Below are positions 15,963 to 23,894 of a DNA stretch of 24,369 nt, in pieces. Every line of letters starts with the position of its first letter. Positions within the stretch are counted from its first letter, which is position 1. Position numbers and translations under genes: made by a program. Under the pieces are notes generated by a model. That model ran no database searches, was not told the origin of the DNA, and saw only the letters and a list, made by a program, of their open reading frames with translations. The stretch spans positions 1 through 24,369 of the forward strand of contig JAGBZZ010000014.1 of assembly GCA_017652965.1 (NCBI GenBank), in the 5' to 3' direction. This DNA is from Clostridia bacterium (GTDB lineage Bacteria; Bacillota_A; Clostridia; Oscillospirales; CAG-272).

Positions 15963-18704
15963 ATGCGACTTCGTATTGAGGAGGATCTCTTCCTCCACCG
16001 TCAGCCCGAAATGGCCTTTATCGAGGATCTGAAAAAGCCTCTGCATACCGAGACCCCGCCCGGATGGAACAAGCGCCGCCCGAAGGAAAACGAGGTCTTT
16101 ATCGAAAGCCTTACCCTTGTGGGCGCCTTCCCCGACCCCGAGGGGCTTCTTGTCACTGCCTATGAGGATTTCGGAAGGTTTATGAAATCGGCAGGGATCC
16201 GCGAGGGGGCAGGCTTTCGCATCGTCACCGAGCAAGGTAAGACCGAGTGCCGCGAGGCCTATCGCATCCTGATAACCCCCGAGGAGTGCCGCCTGATCGC
16301 CGCCGACACCGAGGGCATCCGCCGCGCCCTTATTTATCTTGAGGATGAGATGCAGCGGCGCGAGGGCAGCCTTCTGCCGCTTGGTGCGATCGAGCGCCGC
16401 CCCTTTATCAAGACCAGGATCTCCCGTTGCTTCTTTGCCCCGCCCAGCCATGCCTCCAACCTCGGCATGGAGAACGAGCTGGCATCCGACATTGACTATT
16501 ACCCCGACGAATATCTGAACCGCCTGGCACACGACGGCATCAACGCCCTGTGGCTTGGGGTCACCTTCCGTGAGCTTTTGCCGTCACGCGTGATCCCCGA
16601 GTTCGGCACCGACGGCGAGCGGCGCCTCAAGAAGCTGAACGAGGTGGTGGCAAAGTGCCGCCGCTACGGCATTGCCATCTATATCTTCTGCAGTGAGCCT
16701 GCCTCCACCTTCCGCAATCCCATTCCCTTTGAAAAGCATAAGGACGTCCTTGGCGGCCTTTTCTGGCCGGCGAAGAACGCCTGGACCTTCTGCCATATCA
16801 GCGAAAAGGGGGCGGCCTACGTGGAGGAGGCCTTTACGACCCTTTTCCGCCGTGTACCTAACCTTGGCGGCCTTATGATGATCACCACCGGGGAGACGAC
16901 CTCCTCCTGCGGCTCTGTCCCCCGTATGCTTTGCCCCCGCTGTCGCGAGCGCTTTGGCACGGTAGGCAAGACCCTGGCCGACCTTGAGCGCACCGTGCGC
17001 GACATCATGGACCGCGAAGCGCCGGATGCCGAGTTTATCAGCTGGACCTACTCACAGCGTGCCTGGAAGCGCGAGCTGATCGAGGAGACCTGCGAGGAGC
17101 GTGACCCGCGCGTGATCCATATGCAGAACTTTGAGGATCTTTGCGAGGTGGAGCAGCTTGGAAAGACCCGCCTTGCCGCCGACTACTGGCTGTCTGTGGT
17201 TGGGCCCGGGCGCATTTTTTCGCAGTCCCTGGAGATCAACCGCCGCCGCGGCGTGCGGATGTTTGCCAAGATCCAGGCCTGCTCCTCTCACGAGATCTCA
17301 ACCGTGCCGTACGTGCCCGCCCCCGGCATCCTTTACGATAAGTACAAGTTCATGTACGAAAACGGCATCACGGGGGTGGTGCATTGCTGGTACTTCGGCA
17401 ACTATCCCTGCCTTATGAACAAGGCGGCGTGCGAGCTTTCCTTCCTCCCCCGTTTTGAAAACAAGCACGAATTCCTTGTGCATCTGGCCGGTATCGCCTG
17501 GGGGCAAAGCCATGCCGAGCAAGTGGCCACCGCCTGGGAGGCGATCGAGAAAGGGTATCGCGAATTCCCCGTGAACATCGCCTTTGAGTGGCTGGGCCCG
17601 ATGCAGGACTCCCCCTCCTCCCCGCTTCATCTGTTGCCGGCCGACCTGCCCATGCCCAGCACCTGGCTGCTTGGTGACGGCAATCCCTCGGGCGGGGACC
17701 GTATCGGCGAATGCATGCTGAACGGCCACACCGAGGAGGAATGCGTGACCCTGACCGGCCGTGTAGCCGACGGGGCGCGGCGCGGCGCCGCTATCATCGC
17801 CTCTCTCCCCGACGGGGGATACGGTGAGCGCACCGAGCAGAAGAGCGTGGCCGAGGCACTTGCTCTTATCTTTGAAAGCGGACACAACGTCGTGCGCTTT
17901 TACACCCTGCGCCGCCTGCTTGGCATCGGTAAGGGGGACGTCTCGGGGATCCTTGACGAGATGGAGGCCATCGCAAGGCGCGAGATCGAGATCTCGCGTG
18001 CCCTCATTCCCATTACCGCTGCCGACAGCCGCATCGGCTATCACTCGGAGGCGCACGGATACAAGATCTTCCCCGATAAGCTTGCCTGGCGGATCGGCGA
18101 GGTGGAAAGGGTGTTACGCGAAGAGTTTCCCGCTTTGCGCCGCCGCATAGCCGACGGGCTTTACCCCCTGGCCTTTTACCGTGGCGAGGAGGAGGGGGCA
18201 CGGCGCTACCTTATTGCGCATGCCCCTGTAGAGAGCTGTGAGTGGATGGACTTTTTGCAAAAGGACGGCACGCCGGACCCCGCCACCTCTATCCGCGTAG
18301 CCGAGACCGAGGACGGATACTGCCTTGAGGTGCGTATCCTTGACGGTGAGGATACGGTGTGGTTCAGGCCTGAGTTCCGCATGTTCCACCCGAGCCTGCC
18401 CTTTGGTGTCAGCTCGCTCGGTATTCCGATCGAAAACGACCTGCAGTACTCGGTGTACGACAACCGCGCACGGGAGATCAAGGCGCGCTTTACCTATGCC
18501 GCGCGTGAGTGCGAGGGCGGCAAGATCTACACCCTCACCTTCCGCCGTGCCGACTTTGACATGGAGAAGGGCGAGCCCTTCCGCCTCAGTGCTACCCGCG
18601 CGGGGCGCGGGACTGTCCTCTCACTTCCCGACCGTATGTTCTCCCGCCTGATCCAGGGGAGCTATTCTCCCGACTCCTACGCCTTCTTTGTGCCCGAGGC
18701 ATAA
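15963..18704 (+). CDS. Cytoplasmic GH20-like glycoside hydrolase-type protein, exact family unknown
   Basis: A 913-residue protein I cannot assign to a specific enzyme. Residues about 45-150 look like the alpha/beta domain that precedes the barrel in GH20/GH67-type enzymes (an AYRILITPEECRLIAAD strand pair and a GIRRALIYLEDEM helix, then PLGAIERRPF). A TIM-barrel-like part follows (about 155-480), with YPDEYLNRLAHDGINALWLG on an early strand, a possible acidic residue Glu311 in ITTGETTSSCG, and a Cys pair CPRC (324, 327). A helical part runs to about 725. The end (about 735-913) resembles a family-9 carbohydrate-binding or DOMON-like beta domain. There is no signal peptide. AAGGAGAG precedes the ATG and the gene is 30 nt behind pdp, so it is co-transcribed with the nucleoside genes. 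Confidence 0.72.
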   Translation: MRLRIEEDLFLHRQPEMAFIEDLKKPLHTETPPGWNKRRPKENEVFIESLTLVGAFPDPEGLLVTAYEDFGRFMKSAGIREGAGFRIVTEQGKTECREAYRILITPEECRLIAADTEGIRRALIYLEDEMQRREGSLLPLGAIERRPFIKTRISRCFFAPPSHASNLGMENELASDIDYYPDEYLNRLAHDGINALWLGVTFRELLPSRVIPEFGTDGERRLKKLNEVVAKCRRYGIAIYIFCSEPASTFRNPIPFEKHKDVLGGLFWPAKNAWTFCHISEKGAAYVEEAFTTLFRRVPNLGGLMMITTGETTSSCGSVPRMLCPRCRERFGTVGKTLADLERTVRDIMDREAPDAEFISWTYSQRAWKRELIEETCEERDPRVIHMQNFEDLCEVEQLGKTRLAADYWLSVVGPGRIFSQSLEINRRRGVRMFAKIQACSSHEISTVPYVPAPGILYDKYKFMYENGITGVVHCWYFGNYPCLMNKAACELSFLPRFENKHEFLVHLAGIAWGQSHAEQVATAWEAIEKGYREFPVNIAFEWLGPMQDSPSSPLHLLPADLPMPSTWLLGDGNPSGGDRIGECMLNGHTEEECVTLTGRVADGARRGAAIIASLPDGGYGERTEQKSVAEALALIFESGHNVVRFYTLRRLLGIGKGDVSGILDEMEAIARREIEISRALIPITAADSRIGYHSEAHGYKIFPDKLAWRIGEVERVLREEFPALRRRIADGLYPLAFYRGEEEGARRYLIAHAPVESCEWMDFLQKDGTPDPATSIRVAETEDGYCLEVRILDGEDTVWFRPEFRMFHPSLPFGVSSLGIPIENDLQYSVYDNRAREIKARFTYAARECEGGKIYTLTFRRADFDMEKGEPFRLSATRAGRGTVLSLPDRMFSRLIQGSYSPDSYAFFVPEA

Positions 18705-18716
18705 GGAAAATCTCAC

Positions 18717-18750
18717 GAAAGCCGACTTTTGTTCGGCTTTCTTTTTTCTT
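18717..18750 (+). terminator. Intrinsic terminator of the deo operon
   Basis: GAAAGCCGA (18717-18725) pairs perfectly with TCGGCTTTC (18733-18741) around a seven-base loop and is followed by TTTTTTCTTT. It begins 13 nt after the stop of the GH20-like gene. Confidence 0.93.
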
Positions 18751-19164
18751 TGTATTTGTAATGTATCCTTTACAAAACACAATTTTCGCGGTGTACACAT
18801 TTGTTTGCATAGCGTTCGGGGGAGATTTTCTTAAATCCTGCCGATTTTCGAAAAGTAAACAGTTTTTCCCGTTCCTTTATATATATAAGGGCGTTTCGCT
18901 CCTCCCGCCGCCGCCACACGTGGCGTGGAAGAAGGAGAGGTGAAAACGGCCGACCGAAAGCGAAGCGGCAGAGAAAAGACCGCCCCGGAGGAGAGCGGCG
19001 CCGGTGCCAAAGGGCGAGGGCACCGAGGGGGGGCGCACGAGGAGGCGCTACCCAAGATGCGGAGCCGGCGATGCGGGGAGGCGTGAGCGGGCATTGGCGA
19101 GGCCGCAGGGCTTTGAGCGGAGGCTTTTTGGGATGCAGAACACACGCACGCGCGTGGGCAGAGC

Positions 19165-19184
19165 GCAAGCGCAGGCAAGCGCAG
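19165..19184 (+). repeat. Two-copy 10-bp tandem repeat
   Basis: GCAAGCGCAG occurs twice head to tail at 19165-19174 and 19175-19184, near the right end of the GC-rich island. Its second copy contributes the left arm of a short hairpin with the sequence just downstream. Confidence 0.7.
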
Positions 19185-19201
19185 GCGGGTTGCCATTTTT
19201 T
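19174..19201 (+). terminator. Possible weak intrinsic terminator at the end of the GC-rich island
   Basis: GGCAA (19174-19178) can pair with TTGCC (19190-19194), followed by A and six T (19196-19201). The stem is only five pairs with an 11-base loop. It would end a plus-strand transcript from the island before the next promoter. Confidence 0.3.
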
Positions 19202-19229
19202 GCTTAATAAAATTACGTGCGCGCAGGGG

Positions 19230-19258
19230 TTGCTTTTTTCGAAGAATAGTGCTATAAT
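19230..19258 (+). promoter_or_regulatory. Sigma-A promoter of the YwaF-ABC operon
   Basis: TTGCTT (19230-19235) and a perfect TATAAT (19253-19258) are 17 bp apart. Initiation near 19265 gives a leader of about 105 nt before the start codon at 19370. The leader has a GC-rich segment (CGCGCGCGGCCGC around 19330-19341) but no motif I recognise. Confidence 0.72.
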
Positions 19259-19369
19259 GTCCCTGTATGTAATTGTCATTTCTCTCTTTCGGCCGTGCCG
19301 CTCTCCCGCGCAAGCCCCGTTTTCCTTACGCGCGCGGCCGCAAAATACACACGCATTGGAGATATTCTT

Positions 19370-21625
19370 ATGCTTGTTCCCTATTCGGTCATCCTGCTTG
19401 CCGCCCCCCCGGTCATTGCCCTTGCCGTATACTTCTCTCTTCTCAGAAGCCGCAAGGTCATGAATCTCGGCTTTACCATGGTCGGTAAGCGTGAATTCAC
19501 CAGAAAGCTTTTATCGCTTCTGCTTCTTGCCCTGTTTGTGACCCGCCTTTTCCGCCATGACGCGATCTACCACCAGCTGGGGCTTGGAGATCCCGAGGCC
19601 CTGATGCCTGCCACCGAGACGATCCTGGCTACGGCTTCCCGCTGGTTCGGTCTCCTTTCGGTCTCTATGGCGATCCTTGCCCCCTTCTTCCGCAAAAGGG
19701 AGCTGCACGATTTTGTTGCCTTCTTTGCCCCGCTTTCGGTCGCCTTTACCGCCGTAACACTTTCCGGTAACCTCGTCTCCATCTCCGGAAATGCCGATCC
19801 CCTCTACTGGCGCGGCATCCTCTTTATGGGGGAGACCCTCCTTACCGGTGTGATCGCCTGGTCCGAATTTTTACTGCTTTTGCGGCGGCGCGCCTTCGGG
19901 GGCGGCTGGCGGCGTATCGGGCGTCTTTTCACCTTCCTTCTCACCTATCTTTTCCCCTTCATGCCGGTGTGGGCGCCCGCCGTCCTTTTCGGCGAATTCG
20001 GGGATAAGACCAAGGGCTTTTCGCTTGAGCACCGCATTTTCATCTATATCGGCATTTTTCTGATCTTTTACTTCTACATCCTTTTGCGCAACCGCTCCTA
20101 TGACGAGCGCTACTTTGCGGTGGTTGCCCTTGCGGCCTCGGCCTTCTTCAACTACTTCTCGGTCAGCCGTACCGGCCTTTCAGGCCTGCCGCTTCACCTT
20201 TGTAACACCGCCATCATGATGATGCTGGTGACCTACGTCTTCCGTCTGCGCGGGCTTTTCTACTTCACCTACCTTGTCAACGTGCTTGGGGCGGCGTTTG
20301 CCATCATCATGCCAAGCCCCGACACCTTCTTCTCGGATCCCGGCTCGCTTCTCTTCTGGTACAACCACATCTACGCCTTTGCCCTGCCCGTCCTTGGGGT
20401 GGCGCTGGGCATCTTCCCGCGGCCGAACTTCAAGATGATGAAGAAGGCTATCGGCGTCTTTACCCTTTACTTTGTGGCGGTGATGATACTGGACGGCTGG
20501 TTCAACCATGCCTCCTTCAATACGACAGGTGTCGAGGTCGACTACTTCTTCCTCTATTCCACCTTCTACATCGAGAAATTCGCCTTTGCCACACCCCTTT
20601 ATAAGCCCTTTGACGTATACATCGGCGATCAGCTGATCCGCTTCTTCCCTCTGTATCAGCTGACGATCTACGTGATCTTCATTGCCTCCATGTTTGCCCT
20701 TTGGGGGATTTATGCCGTCCTTTTCCGTGTGGCGGATGACCACAAGGAGCTGACACGGCGCAAGAACCTTCTGCGGGACGCGCACCTCCGCCTGCTTGCA
20801 GAGCTCGGGGACAAGCCGCTGTCCGAACCACTCAATCCGGAGGGAAAAAATATGATCAAAATCGAGCATTTTTCCAAGATCTACAACGGCTCTACCCGTA
20901 AGTCTGCCGACGATATCAACCTGGAGATCCACGCCGGTGAGGTCTTTGGCTTTATCGGCCATAACGGCGCCGGAAAATCCACCACCATCAAAAGCCTTGT
21001 GGGCATCCAAAGCATCACCGAGGGACGGATCGAGATCGAGGGCTACGACATCTCCCGCCAGCCGATGGAGGCCAAGATGCACATCGGCTACGTTTCGGAC
21101 AACCATGCCGTATACGAAAAGCTGACCGGGCGCGAATACGTCAACTACGTGGCCGACCTTTACCGCGTACCGACGGCCGAGCGCGAGGAGCGGCTTGCCA
21201 AGTACACCAAGATGTTCCACCTCGAGGAGGCCATTGACCGTGAGATCAAGGGCTACTCGCACGGTATGAAGCAGAAGATCATGGTGATCTCGGCCCTGAT
21301 CCACAATCCGAAGGTATGGGTGCTGGACGAGCCCCTGACAGGCCTTGACCCCACCTCCTCCTACCAGATCAAGCAGTGCATGCGCGAGCATGCCAACGAG
21401 GGGAACATCGTCTTCTTCTCCAGCCATATCATCGAGGTCGTGGAGCGCATCTGCGACCGCATCGCCATCATCTCGGGCGGGAAGATCTGCCATTACTGCA
21501 CGATGGACGAGATCCACGCCTCCGGGCGCTCGCTTGAGGAGATCTATCTCGACTACATCGACGGGCCCGAGGGCGCCATGCTTGCCGCCGAGCGTGCCGA
21601 GAAGAAAGCCGGGGCAAAAAAATGA
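19370..21625 (+). CDS. Membrane protein with YwaF-like (TIGR02206) domain joined in frame to an ABC transporter ATPase
   Basis: The reading frame has 751 residues. Residues 1-494 carry about 13 hydrophobic segments. The second half resembles YwaF-family membrane proteins (GLPLHLCNTAI, a YLVNVLGAAFAIIMP segment, WYNHIYAFALPVLGVALG), and the first half looks like a degenerate copy. Residues 495-751 are a complete ABC-2 type ATPase: Walker A GHNGAGKST (530-538), signature GYSHGMKQK (degenerate LSGGQ), Walker B VWVLDEP (649-655), H-loop SSHIIE. The Q-loop reads GYVSDN, without Gln. The ATG at 19370 has GGAG eight bases upstream. An in-frame ATG at 20852, with its own GGAGGG, begins the ATPase, so a fusion or two products are possible. 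The stop overlaps the permease start by 4 nt. Confidence 0.85.
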   Translation: MLVPYSVILLAAPPVIALAVYFSLLRSRKVMNLGFTMVGKREFTRKLLSLLLLALFVTRLFRHDAIYHQLGLGDPEALMPATETILATASRWFGLLSVSMAILAPFFRKRELHDFVAFFAPLSVAFTAVTLSGNLVSISGNADPLYWRGILFMGETLLTGVIAWSEFLLLLRRRAFGGGWRRIGRLFTFLLTYLFPFMPVWAPAVLFGEFGDKTKGFSLEHRIFIYIGIFLIFYFYILLRNRSYDERYFAVVALAASAFFNYFSVSRTGLSGLPLHLCNTAIMMMLVTYVFRLRGLFYFTYLVNVLGAAFAIIMPSPDTFFSDPGSLLFWYNHIYAFALPVLGVALGIFPRPNFKMMKKAIGVFTLYFVAVMILDGWFNHASFNTTGVEVDYFFLYSTFYIEKFAFATPLYKPFDVYIGDQLIRFFPLYQLTIYVIFIASMFALWGIYAVLFRVADDHKELTRRKNLLRDAHLRLLAELGDKPLSEPLNPEGKNMIKIEHFSKIYNGSTRKSADDINLEIHAGEVFGFIGHNGAGKSTTIKSLVGIQSITEGRIEIEGYDISRQPMEAKMHIGYVSDNHAVYEKLTGREYVNYVADLYRVPTAEREERLAKYTKMFHLEEAIDREIKGYSHGMKQKIMVISALIHNPKVWVLDEPLTGLDPTSSYQIKQCMREHANEGNIVFFSSHIIEVVERICDRIAIISGGKICHYCTMDEIHASGRSLEEIYLDYIDGPEGAMLAAERAEKKAGAKK
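20839..20854 (+). promoter_or_regulatory. Internal Shine-Dalgarno and ATG start for the ABC ATPase half
   Basis: GGAGGG (20839-20844) lies seven bases before ATG (20852-20854), which opens MIKIEHFSKIYNG, the usual N-terminus of an ABC-2 ATPase. It is in frame with the membrane domain and no stop intervenes. A free 257-residue ATPase could be made in addition to, or instead of, the fusion. Confidence 0.6.
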
Positions 21626-23328
21626 GCAGCGTACCGAGCAAGGAGCAGATCGGGGTGCTGGAGCGCCAGCGCCGCTCGGCATCCAGGATCCGTGCGCTCC
21701 TCTTTATGCAGATGGGCGACAAGCTCAGAAAACGGACACGCCGCCAGCGCCGCCGCTTTGCCTTTCTCCTGTTCCTGCAGATCCTGGCGGCCGTTGCCGT
21801 CACGGCGATCTGTACGGTGCTTTGCAACGTACTGGCCAACACCTTTCACGTCCCGATGGATCGCGACATGCTGGCCGCGATCTTCCTGCTGACCCAGCTT
21901 ATCAGTATCATTGCCAACGTGGGGACGATCCAGGACATTCTGTTTACCGACCGGGAAAACTCCATGCTTCTGACCTTTCCCTGCACCTTCCGCGAGATCG
22001 CCATCAGCAAGCTTTTGCTCTTTTTCATGCGTGAGCTGAAAAAGAACTGCTTCTTCCTGCTTCCCTTCCTTTTCGGGTTTGCCATTGCCACGGCGCAAAG
22101 CCCCGCCTTCTTCCTTTTTGCCATCGGGGCTTACCTGCTTCTTTCGGCACTGCCCATCTTTGTGGCCTGCGTGCTGTCCATCGCCTTTTTGTACGTCAAC
22201 CGCTGGCTGCAGTCCATCCCGCTTTTGTACGCCACCGTCCTTTCGCTCTTCTTTGCCGGTATCTTTTACGTGGCCTATCGGATCCTTTTGCTTTTGCCCG
22301 ACCCGCTTCGCTTTTTGCAGGAGTACGCCTCCTACATTGCAAGGATCACCGACGTTGTGGACGCGGTGGCACGCTTTTCCCTGCATTACGGCTCGCTTGC
22401 CGATATCCTGACGGGCGACGGCCGCCTTTTTGACTGGGTGCTCGTCCTTGTGGCAAGCGCGGTCATTACGGTAGCGGGGATCACCCTGCTTCTGCCCTTT
22501 TACTTCCGCGCCGTCTCCTCCTCTGCCGAGCGCTCCACAAGGGAAAAGAAGGTGCGCGTGCGGCGGCATGAAAGCTCCAGCCTGACGGCGGCGCGCGGCC
22601 GCTTTGGCCACCTTGCCCTTTACCGCACCTTTTTGCACAAGGAGCTGATCATCACCGTGCGTGACGTGCAAAAGCTGTCCGCCACCATCACCTCCTTCTT
22701 TGTGCTTCCCCTGGTCTCCTACGTGATGAACCAGGTGCTGGACTCGATCAACACCAACCCGCTTGGTGACTACATGGTCATCGCCTTCAATCTCATGATC
22801 AGTGCCAGCCTGCTTGCCGCCTTCAATACCGACTGTGCCTGTGCCCTTTCGATGGAGGGGTTAGAGTTTGGCGTATTGAAGACCGCCCCCAGCAACACCA
22901 TGTCGATCGCCTGGGCGAAGATCACCGTGACCCTGCTTTCCAACCTCATTGCCATCCTGGCGACCACCGGTATTTTGTATTTCACAACCGGGATGGGTGT
23001 CATTGACCTCCTTCTCTTCGCCGTTACCCTGCTCTTTATTGCCGGCGGCGTCGTGCTTTGGAGCTTCCAGCTGGACGTGTGCCACCCCCTCTTTCACGAG
23101 TATGCCTCCAAGGGCGGAGGGGTCGTGGACAACCCTAACGTCGGCAAGGCCGCCCTGTACGGCTTTCTGACCGCTACCATCAGCGGTCTTCTTACCCTGC
23201 TTTTGTTGCATGACGGGTACGTAACGGGCTGGATCCGCATTCTTTTACTTGCCACCTGCTTTTTGGCCGCGCGGGTCTTCCTCTTTTATCGCAACCTGCA
23301 GGTCTACTTCCATGAGATCGAGCTGTAA
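21622..23328 (+). CDS. ABC-2 type transporter permease
   Basis: Polytopic membrane protein of 568 residues, likely the permease partner of the upstream ATPase. A basic cytoplasmic N-terminus (DKLRKRTRRQRRRF) is followed by about 12-13 hydrophobic segments in two blocks: residues about 46-300, then, after a charged cytoplasmic loop (305-345), about 350-560. The layout resembles Firmicutes putative ABC exporter permeases of the ABC-2 superfamily; the cargo cannot be told from sequence. The ATG overlaps the ATPase stop (ATGA), showing coupled translation. Confidence 0.85.
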   Translation: MSSVPSKEQIGVLERQRRSASRIRALLFMQMGDKLRKRTRRQRRRFAFLLFLQILAAVAVTAICTVLCNVLANTFHVPMDRDMLAAIFLLTQLISIIANVGTIQDILFTDRENSMLLTFPCTFREIAISKLLLFFMRELKKNCFFLLPFLFGFAIATAQSPAFFLFAIGAYLLLSALPIFVACVLSIAFLYVNRWLQSIPLLYATVLSLFFAGIFYVAYRILLLLPDPLRFLQEYASYIARITDVVDAVARFSLHYGSLADILTGDGRLFDWVLVLVASAVITVAGITLLLPFYFRAVSSSAERSTREKKVRVRRHESSSLTAARGRFGHLALYRTFLHKELIITVRDVQKLSATITSFFVLPLVSYVMNQVLDSINTNPLGDYMVIAFNLMISASLLAAFNTDCACALSMEGLEFGVLKTAPSNTMSIAWAKITVTLLSNLIAILATTGILYFTTGMGVIDLLLFAVTLLFIAGGVVLWSFQLDVCHPLFHEYASKGGGVVDNPNVGKAALYGFLTATISGLLTLLLLHDGYVTGWIRILLLATCFLAARVFLFYRNLQVYFHEIEL

Positions 23329-23339
23329 GGAGGAAGAAC

Positions 23340-23783
23340 ATGAACAAAAAGCTAATGATCCTGATCGTTGCCCTGGAGTGCGTGTTTTCGGTATTCCTCA
23401 TCAGCATCTTCGGTCCGATGGTCGAGGCTATCCACTCGGGCGTGCCGGTAAGCGAGATCTCCTTTCTCGATGAAAACGGAGAGCGCCTTCCGGACGGCAC
23501 CGTCCTTGAGGTGGACCTTGAGAACGAGCGCAGTGTGTCGCTTTCCTGGCTGATCCTGCCCGAGGATGCCAAAAACAAGACCGTCACGGTCACGGCCGAT
23601 GTCGGCGAGGACGTCGTGCGTATTACAGAGGATGAAGACGGCCTTGGGGCGCGTATCACCTTCCGTAAGACCGAGGTCGTGCGCATCACCGTCCGTGCGA
23701 CAGACGGCAGCACCGAAAGTGCCACCATCACCCTGAAGCCCATGACCAAGCCCCCGGCCTCAGACATTGACCCCTTTGGTTGA
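23340..23783 (+). CDS. Small membrane-anchored protein with an extracellular Ig-like domain
   Basis: 147 residues, family not recognised. A hydrophobic N-terminal helix (about 4-27, LMILIVALECVFSVFLISIF) after MNKK is probably an uncleaved anchor or signal peptide; no lipobox Cys is present. The remainder (about 38-135) alternates strands and turns like a bacterial Ig-like (Big2-type) domain: PVSEISFLDENGERL, ENERSVSLSWLILPEDA, KTVTVTADVGEDVVRI and VVRITVRATDGSTESATITL. AAGGAGG precedes the ATG, 11 nt after the permease stop, so it belongs to the same operon. It may be an outside-facing partner of the transporter; that is inference. Confidence 0.8.
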   Translation: MNKKLMILIVALECVFSVFLISIFGPMVEAIHSGVPVSEISFLDENGERLPDGTVLEVDLENERSVSLSWLILPEDAKNKTVTVTADVGEDVVRITEDEDGLGARITFRKTEVVRITVRATDGSTESATITLKPMTKPPASDIDPFG

Positions 23784-23809
23784 TTTCACTTTGTTTTTCA
23801 TTTCGCATT

Positions 23810-23840
23810 GAAGCCGTCCGAAAGTGAGCCATCCGGCTTC
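23810..23840 (+). promoter_or_regulatory. Stem-loop upstream of the lipoprotein gene
   Basis: GAAGCCG (23810-23816) pairs with CGGCTTC (23834-23840) around a 17-base loop in the 111-bp gap before the lipoprotein gene. No T-run follows on either strand, so it is not a standard terminator. It could be a leader structure, an mRNA-processing site or an attenuating hairpin. Confidence 0.35.
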
Positions 23841-23894
23841 GCGGCAAGAGCGATTTGCTAATAGAAAGGACTAAACAAGAAAGAGGTATTTACC

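Larger units (their letters stand above)
18751..19229. other. Gene-free region with a GC-rich, structured island
   Basis: Nearly 480 bp without a convincing gene. Positions 18751-18890 are AT-rich and include an alternating TATATATATAA run (18878-18888). Positions 18900-19190 form a GC-rich, purine-rich (plus strand) island with many G-runs, a near-palindrome GCCACACGTGGC, a CGGTGCC/GGCACCG stem (19002-19008 with 19019-19025) and a 10-bp tandem repeat. Reading frames here are Arg/Gly/Pro-rich, have no Shine-Dalgarno and look spurious. It may hold a non-coding RNA or a degenerate intergenic repeat; I cannot decide. Confidence 0.4.

Noticed and set aside
10762..18860. Shared 12-mer CGAAAAGTAAAC at 10762-10773 and 18849-18860, the first covering the nrdR -35 box
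   Set aside because: Several 12-base matches are expected by chance in a window of this size, and the second copy has no convincing -10 box at the right distance.
19251..19279. Possible minus-strand promoter (ATGACA, 17 bp, TATAGC) overlapping the YwaF-ABC promoter
   Set aside because: The -10 box is weak, no minus-strand gene or terminator lies downstream, and the match may be accidental.
18770..19313. Possible small minus-strand proteins (about 160-170 residues) in the gap before the YwaF-ABC operon
   Set aside because: Arg/Pro/Ala-rich composition, two overlapping frames equally open, no ribosome site and no family resemblance.
20180..22671. Long minus-strand frames (500 and 372 codons) opposite the YwaF-ABC and permease genes
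   Set aside because: Same reason: antisense shadows of well-supported membrane and ATPase genes, with no recognisable domain.
23784..23894. A riboswitch before the lipoprotein gene
   Set aside because: The stem-loops do not match the conserved cores I know for c-di-GMP, preQ1, fluoride, THF or SAM riboswitches.
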